Source of the DNA: an uncultured Adlercreutzia sp.
GTDB taxonomy: Bacteria > Actinomycetota > Coriobacteriia > Coriobacteriales > Eggerthellaceae
Direction: 5' to 3'
DNA: 38,135 nucleotides
Assembly (NCBI GenBank): GCA_902478715.1
Contig: CABSMC010000017.1
Coordinates: forward strand, 1 to 38,135
Shown piece by piece: positions 7,731 to 15,559 of the stretch. The notes beneath the pieces are model-generated. The model had not been told where the DNA came from and ran no database searches. It saw only the letters and a program-made list of their open reading frames with translations. A program made the position numbers and the translations under genes. Position 1 is the stretch's first letter, and every line of letters starts with the position of its first letter.

Positions 7731-10643
7731 ATGAAAAACGCCGATTTCCGCAAGTGGCAGAAGGCCCTCGGGGCGACGCTTTCCGTCTTGCTTGCGTTTA
7801 CTCTTGCCTGGGCGTCTCCGGTGGGCGGTGGGTTCAGCCAAGCGACCGCCTTGGGGGTTGTCGCCGCCGATGCGGTGCCCATGAGCGATGGGACTGCGGC
7901 GGGGGATGAACAAGCTGCTAGTGAGACGGTTTTGGATGTGGCGGATGGGCTGGAGGCCCCGGGCGTGCCGGATGCGAGCACTTTCGAACAAGTTGCCGCC
8001 GATGCCGGAAGGGTAGAGCCCGAGGTTGAAGAGTCTTCCGAGGAACCTGCGTCTGGCGCAGAGGCCGTGCTGGCTCAGGCCGATACCGACGAGGCTCAGC
8101 GCGCCGCCGAAGAGCGGGCGACGGGTGCCGAGGAACTCGGTTACGTTCCGGGCGAGATCGTCGTCATCTACGAGGAGGACATCTCGGTTTCCGAACAGGC
8201 CGATGTTGCCGCGGCTATCGGCACCGAGGGAGAACCCGAGCCGGCGCCTTTCGAAACCGGCGATGCGGCGGTGGTCGACATCGCCGATGAGATCACGGTG
8301 GATACCGCTGTGGAGGCGGCGGTCGCCGAGGATGCCGTGAAGTACGCCTTTCCCAACTACGTGGCCAAAAGCTTCGACGAGCCGGTGGCTTCCGCCCAAT
8401 CGTCGGCGGCATCGCCACTGGCAACTGGCGATGAGCTGGCTAGCCAGCAATGGTACCTGAGCGCCGTGAAAGCCCCGGAAGCGTGGAGTCTGCTGGCGGC
8501 TCCGGGGCGCAGCGTCGAGCCCGTGAGAGTGGCTGTGCTCGATACGGGCGCTTCTATCAGCCATTCCGATCTGCAAGGCCCCCTCGATATGAGCCGAAGC
8601 GGCGAGGTCGTTTGGGTCGATATGCAGGCGGGCAAGGTGTCCTTCAAGCCGCTCCGAGGCGACGGCTATTTGAACGGCACTAACGAAATGCCCTTCTACA
8701 GCACTCATGGCACCCATGTGGTGGGCATCATAGGCGCCAAGGCCGGTAATGGCGGCGTGCTCGGTGTGGCGAGTGGGGGAAGCACAGCGCTCGCCAATAA
8801 GATCGTCTCCATTGCGGCGATTGATATCTTCTCCTGCATTGGTGAAAACAACGACGGCACCAAATTCTCCTCCGCGACGGTGCTCGATATCCTTTACGGG
8901 CTGGCGAAAGCGCGCGACATGGGCTGCAGCGTCGTGAACATGAGCCTGGGTTTTTACACCGACGACGAGACGTGCATCGCGGCGCTCAACGAGAAGACGT
9001 CCGAGCTGGACGAACAGGGCGTTGTCCAGGTCTGCGCGGCGGGCAACGATCATACGGCGGCGAAGTCGTACCCGGCCGCCTGCGATGCGACGCTGAGCGT
9101 CATCAGCCTTTCGAAGCGCGGCGCTATTCCCAGCAACTCCAGTACCTATTCGATGAAGACGTGGGAATCGGCCGATGGTTACATGCGCTCGTGGTTCTCG
9201 AACTACGGAGACTGGTGCGACATTGCGGCGCCCGGTGAGAACATCTTCAGCACGGGTGTGCTTGAGGGCACGTTGAAGAACGGCTATCTGTCCATGAGCG
9301 GTACCTCGATGGCGTCTCCGGTGGTGGCTGCGGCGGCGGCGTTGGTGCAGGCTGCCGACCCCGATTTGTCAGCGTCGGAGGTGAAGGATGTTTTGTGCCG
9401 TACCGCCGCCGATTTGCATACAGCGGGAAAGGACAACGAATCGGGCTGGGGTTTGGTGAATGCTGAGGCGGCGGTGAAGGCCGCATTGCCTTCCTCTCAG
9501 CCAGAGGGGCCAGGCGTGGAGCCTGATGTTCCCGAGGAGGAACCGCCTGCGAGTTTGGCGAATGCGAAGCTGGCGATTCCCTCACTGACCTACACTGGCA
9601 AGGTTCAGACGCCCACCGTTTCCGTGACACTTGGCGGAGCCACGTTGGTGCAGGGACGCGACTATCGCGCGGCGATCTCTCCGGCGACGGTAAAAGCGGT
9701 CGGTACCTACAGCGTGACAGTGGAGGGCGTGGGGGCCTACCGGGGCACGCTCAGGGGATCCTTCAAGGTGAATGCCGCCGACATCTCATCGGCGCAGATT
9801 CAGGCAATCGGCAGCCAGAACTATACAGGTAAGGCGGTAACGCCTCAGCCCAAGGTAACGTGGCAGGGCGTGACTCTGGCGGCGGGAACCGACTATGCGG
9901 TGAGCTATGCCAACAACGTGAACGCTGGCACCGCCAAGATGGCCATTTCCGGGAAGGGCAACTTCACGGGGACGAAGTCGGTCAATTTCTCAATTGTCAA
10001 AGTCGACCGCAATGCTTGGAAGACGGTTGGAGGCAAGACCTACTACTACGGCGCCGACGGGCAGCCGGTGAAGTGGGGTCAGAAGATCGGCGGCCACTGG
10101 TACTACTTCAACGGCTCCGGCGTCATGCAGAGGGGTTGGATCACCTGGAACGCGGACGGCCTGAAGAGCTACTTCGACGGGAACGGGCGGGCGCTGACCG
10201 GCTGGCAGAAGCTCTCCGGCAAGTGGTACTACTTCAGCCCGTCCAACTGCAAGAGCGTGCGCTGGTCCCAGAAGATCGGCAACTACTGGTACTACTTCAA
10301 CGGGGCCTCCCAGATGCAGACCGGCTGGATCACCTGGAGCGCCGACGGCACGAAGAGCTACTTCGACGGCAGCGGCCACGCCCTGACGGGATGGCAGAAG
10401 CTGGGCGGGAAATGGTACTACTTCAATCCGTCCAACGGCCGGAGCCTGCGCTGGGGCCAGAGGATAGGGGGCTCGTTCTACTACTTCAACTCCGCCTCGC
10501 AGATGCACACCGGGTGGCTCACCTGGAGCGCCGACAAGAAACGCAGCTACTTCGATGCCAAGACCGGGAAGGCCTATGTCGGTTGGCATAAAATCGACGG
10601 CAAGAACTACTATTTCGATCCTTTGACCTACAAAACTCGCTAA
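7731..10643 (+). CDS. Secreted subtilisin-like serine protease with choline-binding-type repeats
   Basis: This 970-residue protein is an S8 (subtilase) peptidase. The start is ATG 7731, just before a signal peptide (FRKWQKALGATLSVLLAFTL). A long acidic pro-region follows (about 40-235), containing an inhibitor-like strand YVPGEIVVIYEEDISVSEQA. The catalytic domain (about 236-590) has Asp271 in VAVLDTGASISHSD, His326 in STHGTHVVG, Asn439 in CAAGND (oxyanion hole) and Ser526 in SGTSMASPVV, so the triad is complete. Two Ig-like domains follow (about 610-750, each with a Y-T-G-K start and an A-G-T-Y-type turn), then about 220 residues of WYYF/GW wall-binding repeats to the C-terminus. It would act at the cell surface, perhaps in processing surface proteins. 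Substrate is unknown. Confidence 0.9.
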   Translation: MKNADFRKWQKALGATLSVLLAFTLAWASPVGGGFSQATALGVVAADAVPMSDGTAAGDEQAASETVLDVADGLEAPGVPDASTFEQVAADAGRVEPEVEESSEEPASGAEAVLAQADTDEAQRAAEERATGAEELGYVPGEIVVIYEEDISVSEQADVAAAIGTEGEPEPAPFETGDAAVVDIADEITVDTAVEAAVAEDAVKYAFPNYVAKSFDEPVASAQSSAASPLATGDELASQQWYLSAVKAPEAWSLLAAPGRSVEPVRVAVLDTGASISHSDLQGPLDMSRSGEVVWVDMQAGKVSFKPLRGDGYLNGTNEMPFYSTHGTHVVGIIGAKAGNGGVLGVASGGSTALANKIVSIAAIDIFSCIGENNDGTKFSSATVLDILYGLAKARDMGCSVVNMSLGFYTDDETCIAALNEKTSELDEQGVVQVCAAGNDHTAAKSYPAACDATLSVISLSKRGAIPSNSSTYSMKTWESADGYMRSWFSNYGDWCDIAAPGENIFSTGVLEGTLKNGYLSMSGTSMASPVVAAAAALVQAADPDLSASEVKDVLCRTAADLHTAGKDNESGWGLVNAEAAVKAALPSSQPEGPGVEPDVPEEEPPASLANAKLAIPSLTYTGKVQTPTVSVTLGGATLVQGRDYRAAISPATVKAVGTYSVTVEGVGAYRGTLRGSFKVNAADISSAQIQAIGSQNYTGKAVTPQPKVTWQGVTLAAGTDYAVSYANNVNAGTAKMAISGKGNFTGTKSVNFSIVKVDRNAWKTVGGKTYYYGADGQPVKWGQKIGGHWYYFNGSGVMQRGWITWNADGLKSYFDGNGRALTGWQKLSGKWYYFSPSNCKSVRWSQKIGNYWYYFNGASQMQTGWITWSADGTKSYFDGSGHALTGWQKLGGKWYYFNPSNGRSLRWGQRIGGSFYYFNSASQMHTGWLTWSADKKRSYFDAKTGKAYVGWHKIDGKNYYFDPLTYKTR

Positions 10644-10659
10644 TTCGAGGAGGAAAGCG

Positions 10660-13005
10660 ATGAAGGGAACGTTTCGAAAGATCGTCGCAGGTGCGATGGC
10701 CGTTCTGCTGATGCAACTCTCGCTACCAGCTATCTCGTTCGGCGAGGAGCTTGCCCCGCAGGTGGTGCAGGCGGTAGGGGCAGGTGCTGATGACGCTGAG
10801 CAGGAGGGCTCTGTCGTCGAGGCTGCTTCTTTGGCTGGCGATGACGTCGTAACGGTGACGGCCCGCGCCCACAGCGTCGATCCTGACGGATGGAGTGCGA
10901 CGGTGACCTATGAGAAGCCGCAGGCGGGAGTGCCGACGGAGTTCACGATTACCGCTGATGGCGGCCCGAAGGGCTCCGGCAGCTACCAGTACCAGCAGGG
11001 CTTTATCTACAAGTACGACCCCTATGTCTGGATATACGACCCCACTTTCCCTCCTGCCGAGACTTTCCGTGATTCCAATGTGCTGAGCTATCAGTTCGTC
11101 GGTGCTGGGCGGTATCAATACCAGTTTGTGGTGCGCGATACGGAGACGGCGCGCTACATGCGGTTCTCCTTCGAGGTCGAAGTCGCCGGCAATGGTTTTA
11201 TCGACGCGAATGAAAAAGCCAGAGAAATCGTTGCCGAGTGTTTGCCCGACGGAAACGTGGACGACTATGAGACGGCGCTTGCGCTGCATGATTGGATCAT
11301 CGACAACGTCAGCTATGACCACACGTTCAGGAACATGAGCGTCGACCGGGCGCTCTCGGGCATGGCGGTCACTTGCGAGGGCTATCACGCCGCCTACGTC
11401 AAGCTCCTCGAGACGGCAGGCATGGAAACGGGCCGCGTCGAGGGGGGCGGCCATGTGTGGACGGCTGTGAAGATGGACGGGAGGTGGTATCACGTCGACA
11501 CGACCCACGACGACGTGAAAGACAGCCTCACGGGCGCCGACATCCCGGGCTTCCTCTCGAAGGAGCAGCAGGCGCATCTCCTGTTTGGCCTCGACGACGC
11601 AACTATGGAGCTAGCGAATGCCGGCTATCATGGGCCGACGGCCGGTTTTGAGGCGGATTCGCTCGAGAACAACTACTTTATCAAAACAGGCGATATCGCC
11701 GAGTGGTCTGATCCTATCGCGACCCAGATTTTGGGGAAGCTCAATCAGAAGGAGACCTCCTTCACCCTAACCCCGACAAACGCGAGTTGGGCTCAGGACA
11801 GCTACCGGAATGTCGTCAACAACCTGGTGGCTTACGAGCTGAACCAAGCTGAATGGACCACGGATAACCAGCAGGCCGATGCTATTGTGCGCATCGATTA
11901 CGCTGACAACAAGTTCGCTGTGAATACGTTCACGGTTCTCGCATCTGCGCCGACGGTGGTTCGGAACCTGACCTACAACGGCGCCAGCCAAGCAGGCCTG
12001 GTGGTTCCCTCCGTGGGATCCTATGCCCTTTCTGGAACAACGAAGGCCATCGACGCAGGGACGTACACGGCGACGGTTGCGCCCGGTACTGGTTACGCAT
12101 GGGATAAGTCGGGCGATAAGACGGCGCGGAGCTATCAGTGGACGATTGCGCCCGCCTCAATTGCTTCAGGGGCGGTTTCCGTGTCGGGCGTCAAAGCCTC
12201 TTACGAGCATACGGGTTCTCCCATTCGTCCCAATGTGACGGTAACGCATAATGGCCGCACATTGAAAGCGGGGACGGACTACCAGGTGTCTTACGGGGAG
12301 AATACTCAGGTCGGAAAGGCGACGGTGACCATTCGAGGAGCGGGTAAGAACTACTCTGGGAGTAGAACTGTCTCTTTCGATATCGTAACTCCTCGCAATG
12401 CATGGAGAACCATCGGCGGCAAGACCTACTACTACGGCGCCGACGGCCAGCCGGTGAAATGGGGCCAGAGGATAGGCGGCTCGTTCTACTACTTCAACGG
12501 CGCCTCCCAGATGCAGACCGGGTGGGTCACCTGGAACTCCGACGGCTCCAAGAGCTACTTCGGCGCCGACGGCAGGGCCCTCACCGGCTGGCAGAAGCTC
12601 GGCGGCAAGAGCTACTACTTCGACCCCTCCAGCGGCCGGAGCCTGCGGTGGGGCCAGAGGATAGGCGGCTCGTTCTACTACTTCAACGGCGCCTCCCAGA
12701 TGCAGACCGGGTGGGTCACCTGGAACTCCGACGGCTCCAAGAGCTACTTCGGCGCCGACGGCAGGGCCCTCACCGGCTGGCAGACCATCAGCGGGCAGCG
12801 CTACTACTTCGATCCAACAACTTACAAGACTGATGGTGCCGTGGCGCAAAGCGTTACTGGCTCAAAATCTATGGTGTACTGGGTTGCCGACGGAGAGGTT
12901 TACCACACGACGAAGGACTGTGTCTCGCCTAAACGCTCCACGAACATCAAGAGCGGCACGGTAGCGCAATCGGGAAAGAAGCGCGTCTGCAAAAATTGCG
13001 GATAG
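10660..13005 (+). CDS. Secreted transglutaminase-like protein with choline-binding-type repeats
   Basis: This 781-residue protein starts at ATG 10660 behind a GAGGAGGA ribosome site, 16 bases after the protease gene. A signal peptide (about 1-28) precedes a beta-rich region. A transglutaminase-like domain (about 190-290) carries Cys239 (AVTCEGYHAAY), His265 (GGGHVWTAV) and Asp280 (WYHVDTTHDD), the papain-like triad, so it may be a cysteine protease or a crosslinker. An Ig-like domain like those of the preceding protease follows (about 505-575), then WYYF wall-binding repeats (about 580-725). The last 45 residues form a small Cys/His element (VYHTTKDC...KRVCKNCG) resembling the end of the lipoprotein encoded at 13587. 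It shares long near-identical DNA with the repeat region of the protease. The catalytic type of reaction is not decided by sequence. Confidence 0.85.
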   Translation: MKGTFRKIVAGAMAVLLMQLSLPAISFGEELAPQVVQAVGAGADDAEQEGSVVEAASLAGDDVVTVTARAHSVDPDGWSATVTYEKPQAGVPTEFTITADGGPKGSGSYQYQQGFIYKYDPYVWIYDPTFPPAETFRDSNVLSYQFVGAGRYQYQFVVRDTETARYMRFSFEVEVAGNGFIDANEKAREIVAECLPDGNVDDYETALALHDWIIDNVSYDHTFRNMSVDRALSGMAVTCEGYHAAYVKLLETAGMETGRVEGGGHVWTAVKMDGRWYHVDTTHDDVKDSLTGADIPGFLSKEQQAHLLFGLDDATMELANAGYHGPTAGFEADSLENNYFIKTGDIAEWSDPIATQILGKLNQKETSFTLTPTNASWAQDSYRNVVNNLVAYELNQAEWTTDNQQADAIVRIDYADNKFAVNTFTVLASAPTVVRNLTYNGASQAGLVVPSVGSYALSGTTKAIDAGTYTATVAPGTGYAWDKSGDKTARSYQWTIAPASIASGAVSVSGVKASYEHTGSPIRPNVTVTHNGRTLKAGTDYQVSYGENTQVGKATVTIRGAGKNYSGSRTVSFDIVTPRNAWRTIGGKTYYYGADGQPVKWGQRIGGSFYYFNGASQMQTGWVTWNSDGSKSYFGADGRALTGWQKLGGKSYYFDPSSGRSLRWGQRIGGSFYYFNGASQMQTGWVTWNSDGSKSYFGADGRALTGWQTISGQRYYFDPTTYKTDGAVAQSVTGSKSMVYWVADGEVYHTTKDCVSPKRSTNIKSGTVAQSGKKRVCKNCG
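12461..12784 (+). repeat. Two identical 135-base direct repeats inside the transglutaminase-like gene
   Basis: Bases 12461-12595 and 12650-12784 appear identical, again with a 189-base period. The period equals that of the repeats at 6611-6945, so both proteins are built from the same 63-residue unit. The segment from 12415 also closely matches 10030 onward in the protease gene. Confidence 0.85.
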
Positions 13006-13021
13006 GGAAGGCGGGGGCTTT

Positions 13022-13421
13022 CTATTCTGTCTTGGCTTCCTCGGCTGCATTTCGAACGAGCGGTTTCTCAATATGAAGGAGCCACCCGTTCGAAATGCTC
13101 AGTCGCTCGCCCCAGCGCTGCTCAACCCACCCCATCACAGGCCGTTCCAAAAGTCGAATTCTTGCGAGGTCAATGACCGCGCCCACGGCGTATGCCACGA
13201 TACTCGAAAGCGCGCCCACGGCGAGGATCGCTGCCGGTTCCAGGGCGTACGCCCATGCCAGATGCGGCCACAGCCACGCGCGCATGATGGGGTTGTCGTG
13301 GATGAGGTAGACGCCGAGTGCTCCTTTCGCTCAGATGCCGGTACAGAACGTTGAGGAACGGACTTGCTACCATGAGCACCATACTCGCGATGCGCAGAAG
13401 TTCGATGTTTGAGTTACGCAT
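13022..13421 (-). pseudogene. Remnant of an acyltransferase 3 (OafA/OatA-like) membrane protein
   Basis: The minus strand reads MRNSNIELLRIASMVLMVAS from ATG 13421, the typical N-terminus of membrane acyltransferases of family 3, with an AGGAGG site before it. After about 30 codons, near 13,330, the homology jumps to another frame reading GALGVYLIHDNPIMRAWLWP and continues to 13,022 as the C-terminal helix and tail. The middle of the protein (some 250-300 residues) is missing and the frame is broken. It is therefore a fossil produced by an internal deletion. Intact members O-acylate surface sugars, which fits the nearby glycan genes. The call rests on recognisable N- and C-terminal motifs. 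Confidence 0.75.
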
Positions 13422-13500
13422 GGACCTCCTTGGGCGGCTCGGTTGCGCGGCTACAGTATAGGGCACGAGTACCCTGTCAGAAAAGCCGCTGATAGGGCCA

Positions 13501-13530
13501 TTGTTCATAACCTAACGAATATGGTAATAT
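13501..13530 (+). promoter_or_regulatory. Promoter for the Ala/Glu-rich lipoprotein gene
   Basis: TTGTTC at 13501-13506 and TAATAT at 13525-13530 are spaced by 18 bases, a reasonable housekeeping promoter about 57 bases before the chosen start. Confidence 0.45.
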
Positions 13531-13586
13531 TTCAATCGCATCATCAAAAGAAAGGAAGGGCGGTTGAGCTTATGAGGAGCGTTTCG

Positions 13587-14171
13587 ATGCGGCTGAAGGT
13601 TCTGTCCTGCGTTTTGGCGGGAGTGCTGTGCTTCGGGGGATTGATCGGCTGCTCAGGGTCGTCGGGCGGCGAGCAGTCATTGGCCGACACGGGCGCCGTC
13701 GAGCAGTCCGATGAGGCGGCGAAGGCGGCCGAGGAGGCCAAGCGAGCCGAAGAGGAAGCGCTGGCGAAGGCCGAGGCGGATCGCAAGGCGGCCGAGGAAG
13801 CCGCCGCCAAGGCCGAGGCCGATCGCAAAGCCGCCGAGGAGGCAGCTGCCCAAGCGGAGGCGGAAAAGAAGGCGGCCGAGGAAGAGGCGGCGCGCGTCGA
13901 GGCCGAGCGCAAGGCCGCAGAGGAAGCTGCCAAGGCCGAGGCTGAGGAGAAGGCCCGTCAGGAAGCCGCCGCCGCAGAAGCCGCCGCTGAGGCCCAGACG
14001 CAAGCCGAAGCCCAGGCCGAGGACACCAACGGCTATACGGTCTACATCACGAAAACGGGCGAGAAGTATCATTCCGGCGGCTGCCGCTATCTCAAGAAGA
14101 GCAAAATCGCCATCGACATCAACGACGCCCGCGCCCAAGGCTACGAGCCCTGCTCAGTGTGCAACCCGTAA
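13587..14171 (+). CDS. Ala/Glu-rich coiled-coil lipoprotein with C-terminal Cys/His element
   Basis: About 194 residues. The start is ATG 13587, which has AGGAG at 13575-13579 spaced 7 bases; ATG 13572 is the alternative. The protein opens MRLKVLSCVLAG and has a lipobox ending LIGC, with lipidation expected at Cys22. Residues about 50-150 are a long charged repeat of the AAEEA/KAEAE type, predicted to form an extended helix or coiled coil that could span the wall. The last 45 residues (YTVYITKTGEKYHSGGCRYL, later PCSVCNP) form a compact element with one His and three Cys, a likely metal site. A similar element ends the transglutaminase-like protein at 10660. No specific function is recognised. 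Confidence 0.8.
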   Translation: MRLKVLSCVLAGVLCFGGLIGCSGSSGGEQSLADTGAVEQSDEAAKAAEEAKRAEEEALAKAEADRKAAEEAAAKAEADRKAAEEAAAQAEAEKKAAEEEAARVEAERKAAEEAAKAEAEEKARQEAAAAEAAAEAQTQAEAQAEDTNGYTVYITKTGEKYHSGGCRYLKKSKIAIDINDARAQGYEPCSVCNP

Positions 14172-14382
14172 AACGATCTAGAAAGATAGGGCACAATTAG
14201 GGCGTTTTGAACCATTTTGCCATTGCGCTGGAAAACCACAAATGACCACCTGCGGCGAACACGGTACGATTGGAGCTCGCAGATAAAATGAGTTTAATAT
14301 TATTTTTTCGTACAAATTTATAAATAATATTCATCTAACAGTAAGCAAGTAATGTATTGGATGCTTAGTTTTGCAAGGAGTG

Positions 14383-15066
14383 ATGACTGTGAGCTGTAAA
14401 GTATTTGTATCCTATAAGTATTCCGATAGCAGTGTTCAGAGTCTGGATGGGCAGCCGTATAGCACGGTGAGGGACTATGTCGATAAGCTTGAAGATATTT
14501 TGCAGAATAACATCTACAAAGGCGAGCATGATGGGGAAGATTTGTCCGAGCTGAGCCAAGAGACAATCAAGCAGAAACTAAGCGATAGGTTATACGATAG
14601 CTCAATCACGATAGTGTGCATATCTCCCGACATGCGTGATCCGGGAAAACCTGAAAAGGATCAATGGATTCCCTGGGAGGTGTCTTATTCGTTGCGGGAA
14701 ACGACAAGACGCGATAGTCAGGGTCGGCCCCGCAAGAGCCATGCAAATGGTTTGATTGCGCTAGTGCTTCCAGATGCGAATGGGAGTTATGGGTACTATC
14801 TGGCATCAAGGAATTGCTGCACTTCGGGATGCACATTGCATAAAACTGACCGTCTCTTCAGTATCATCGCTTCCAATAAATTTAACAAGATCTCGTCTTC
14901 TGGTTCGACGTGCCCTTCTGGATCTGTCGTTTGGAATGGGGAATGCAGCTACATTGAGGCGGTAAAATGGTGCGACTTCGTTGTCTGCCCGGATTTGTAC
15001 ATCGAACGCGCGTCTGATCGACGTGAGCGTATCGAGGAGTTCAATATCAGGAAAGTGTTAGATTAG
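14383..15066 (+). CDS. TIR-like (MTH538/ThsB-type) protein
   Basis: This protein of about 227 residues begins MTVSCKVFVSYKYSDSSVQS, the first strand and loop of MTH538/DUF1863 TIR-like domains. A helix with Y-x-x-K-L/E-D follows, then KLSDRLYDSSITIVCISPDM and QWIPWEVSYSLRE, where Glu99 occupies the place of the TIR catalytic glutamate. The rest (about 115-227) is Cys-containing and unassigned. ThsB of Thoeris defence systems belongs to this TIR type; it senses phage and makes a nucleotide signal from NAD. An AAGGAG at 14375-14380 is only 2 bases from ATG 14383 but 8 from GTG 14389, so the true start may be GTG. The DNA is much more AT-rich than the surroundings, which suggests transfer. It is followed closely by a membrane-protein gene. 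Confidence 0.8.
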   Translation: MTVSCKVFVSYKYSDSSVQSLDGQPYSTVRDYVDKLEDILQNNIYKGEHDGEDLSELSQETIKQKLSDRLYDSSITIVCISPDMRDPGKPEKDQWIPWEVSYSLRETTRRDSQGRPRKSHANGLIALVLPDANGSYGYYLASRNCCTSGCTLHKTDRLFSIIASNKFNKISSSGSTCPSGSVVWNGECSYIEAVKWCDFVVCPDLYIERASDRRERIEEFNIRKVLD

Positions 15067-15114
15067 AGTTATGCTTGCTGATGATGAAGACTCTGCTAGA
15101 GGGGAAAGAAAAAC

Positions 15115-15537
15115 ATGAATAAAGAGAAGTCAAGAGTGGGTTATTTGCAACTAATAGAAGGAGTTATAAGCAGAATGGCAACAGCCTCCGCGCTGTTCAA
15201 AGGTTTTACCGCGACGGTACTTGCTGGCGTTATTGCAATAGCGTTCAAGGATATGAGCGTATATGTGTTGGGGGTTATGGTTCTACCCATGTTAGGGTTT
15301 TTGCTCATGGATCTGTTTTATCTAGGGCTTGAGAGGAAGTATCGCGTTTTGTATGCCAGCGTGTGTGACGGTACCCATGAGTGTGATTATTCTCTCGATG
15401 TTTCCGCTATCTGTGAGTATCAAAGCAAGTCAAATCTCCGGGCTTGTTTGACCTCGAAATCGATAACGCTATTTTACGGCCCGTGTTTTGTGGCATATGC
15501 GTTGCTGGTGGGGTTTAAGGTGCTCGGTATCCAATGA
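15115..15537 (+). CDS. Small membrane protein paired with TIR gene
   Basis: 140 residues. The N-terminus YLQLIEGVISRMATASALFK leads into two adjacent membrane helices (about 28-45 and 49-70). A cytosolic stretch of about 50 residues (ERKYRVLYASVCDGTHECDY) follows, then a third helix near the C-terminus (about 118-136). The motif I-x-R-M-A-x-x-x-x-x-x-K-G near the first helix is one I recall from small membrane proteins commonly encoded beside TIR-like genes; this could not be checked here. The ATG at 15115 follows an AGAGGGGAAAG-type site. The layout suits a membrane effector that harms the cell on receipt of a signal, as in TIR/TM defence pairs, but that is inference. Confidence 0.7.
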   Translation: MNKEKSRVGYLQLIEGVISRMATASALFKGFTATVLAGVIAIAFKDMSVYVLGVMVLPMLGFLLMDLFYLGLERKYRVLYASVCDGTHECDYSLDVSAICEYQSKSNLRACLTSKSITLFYGPCFVAYALLVGFKVLGIQ

Positions 15538-15559
15538 TTAGAAAAGGCTGTACTCCGAT

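Noticed and set aside
14290..14332. AT-rich run with AATATTA/TAATATT inverted repeat as an origin or attachment site
   Set aside because: No DnaA boxes, integrase gene or matching second copy is seen. Low GC at the edge of the AT-rich cassette explains it.
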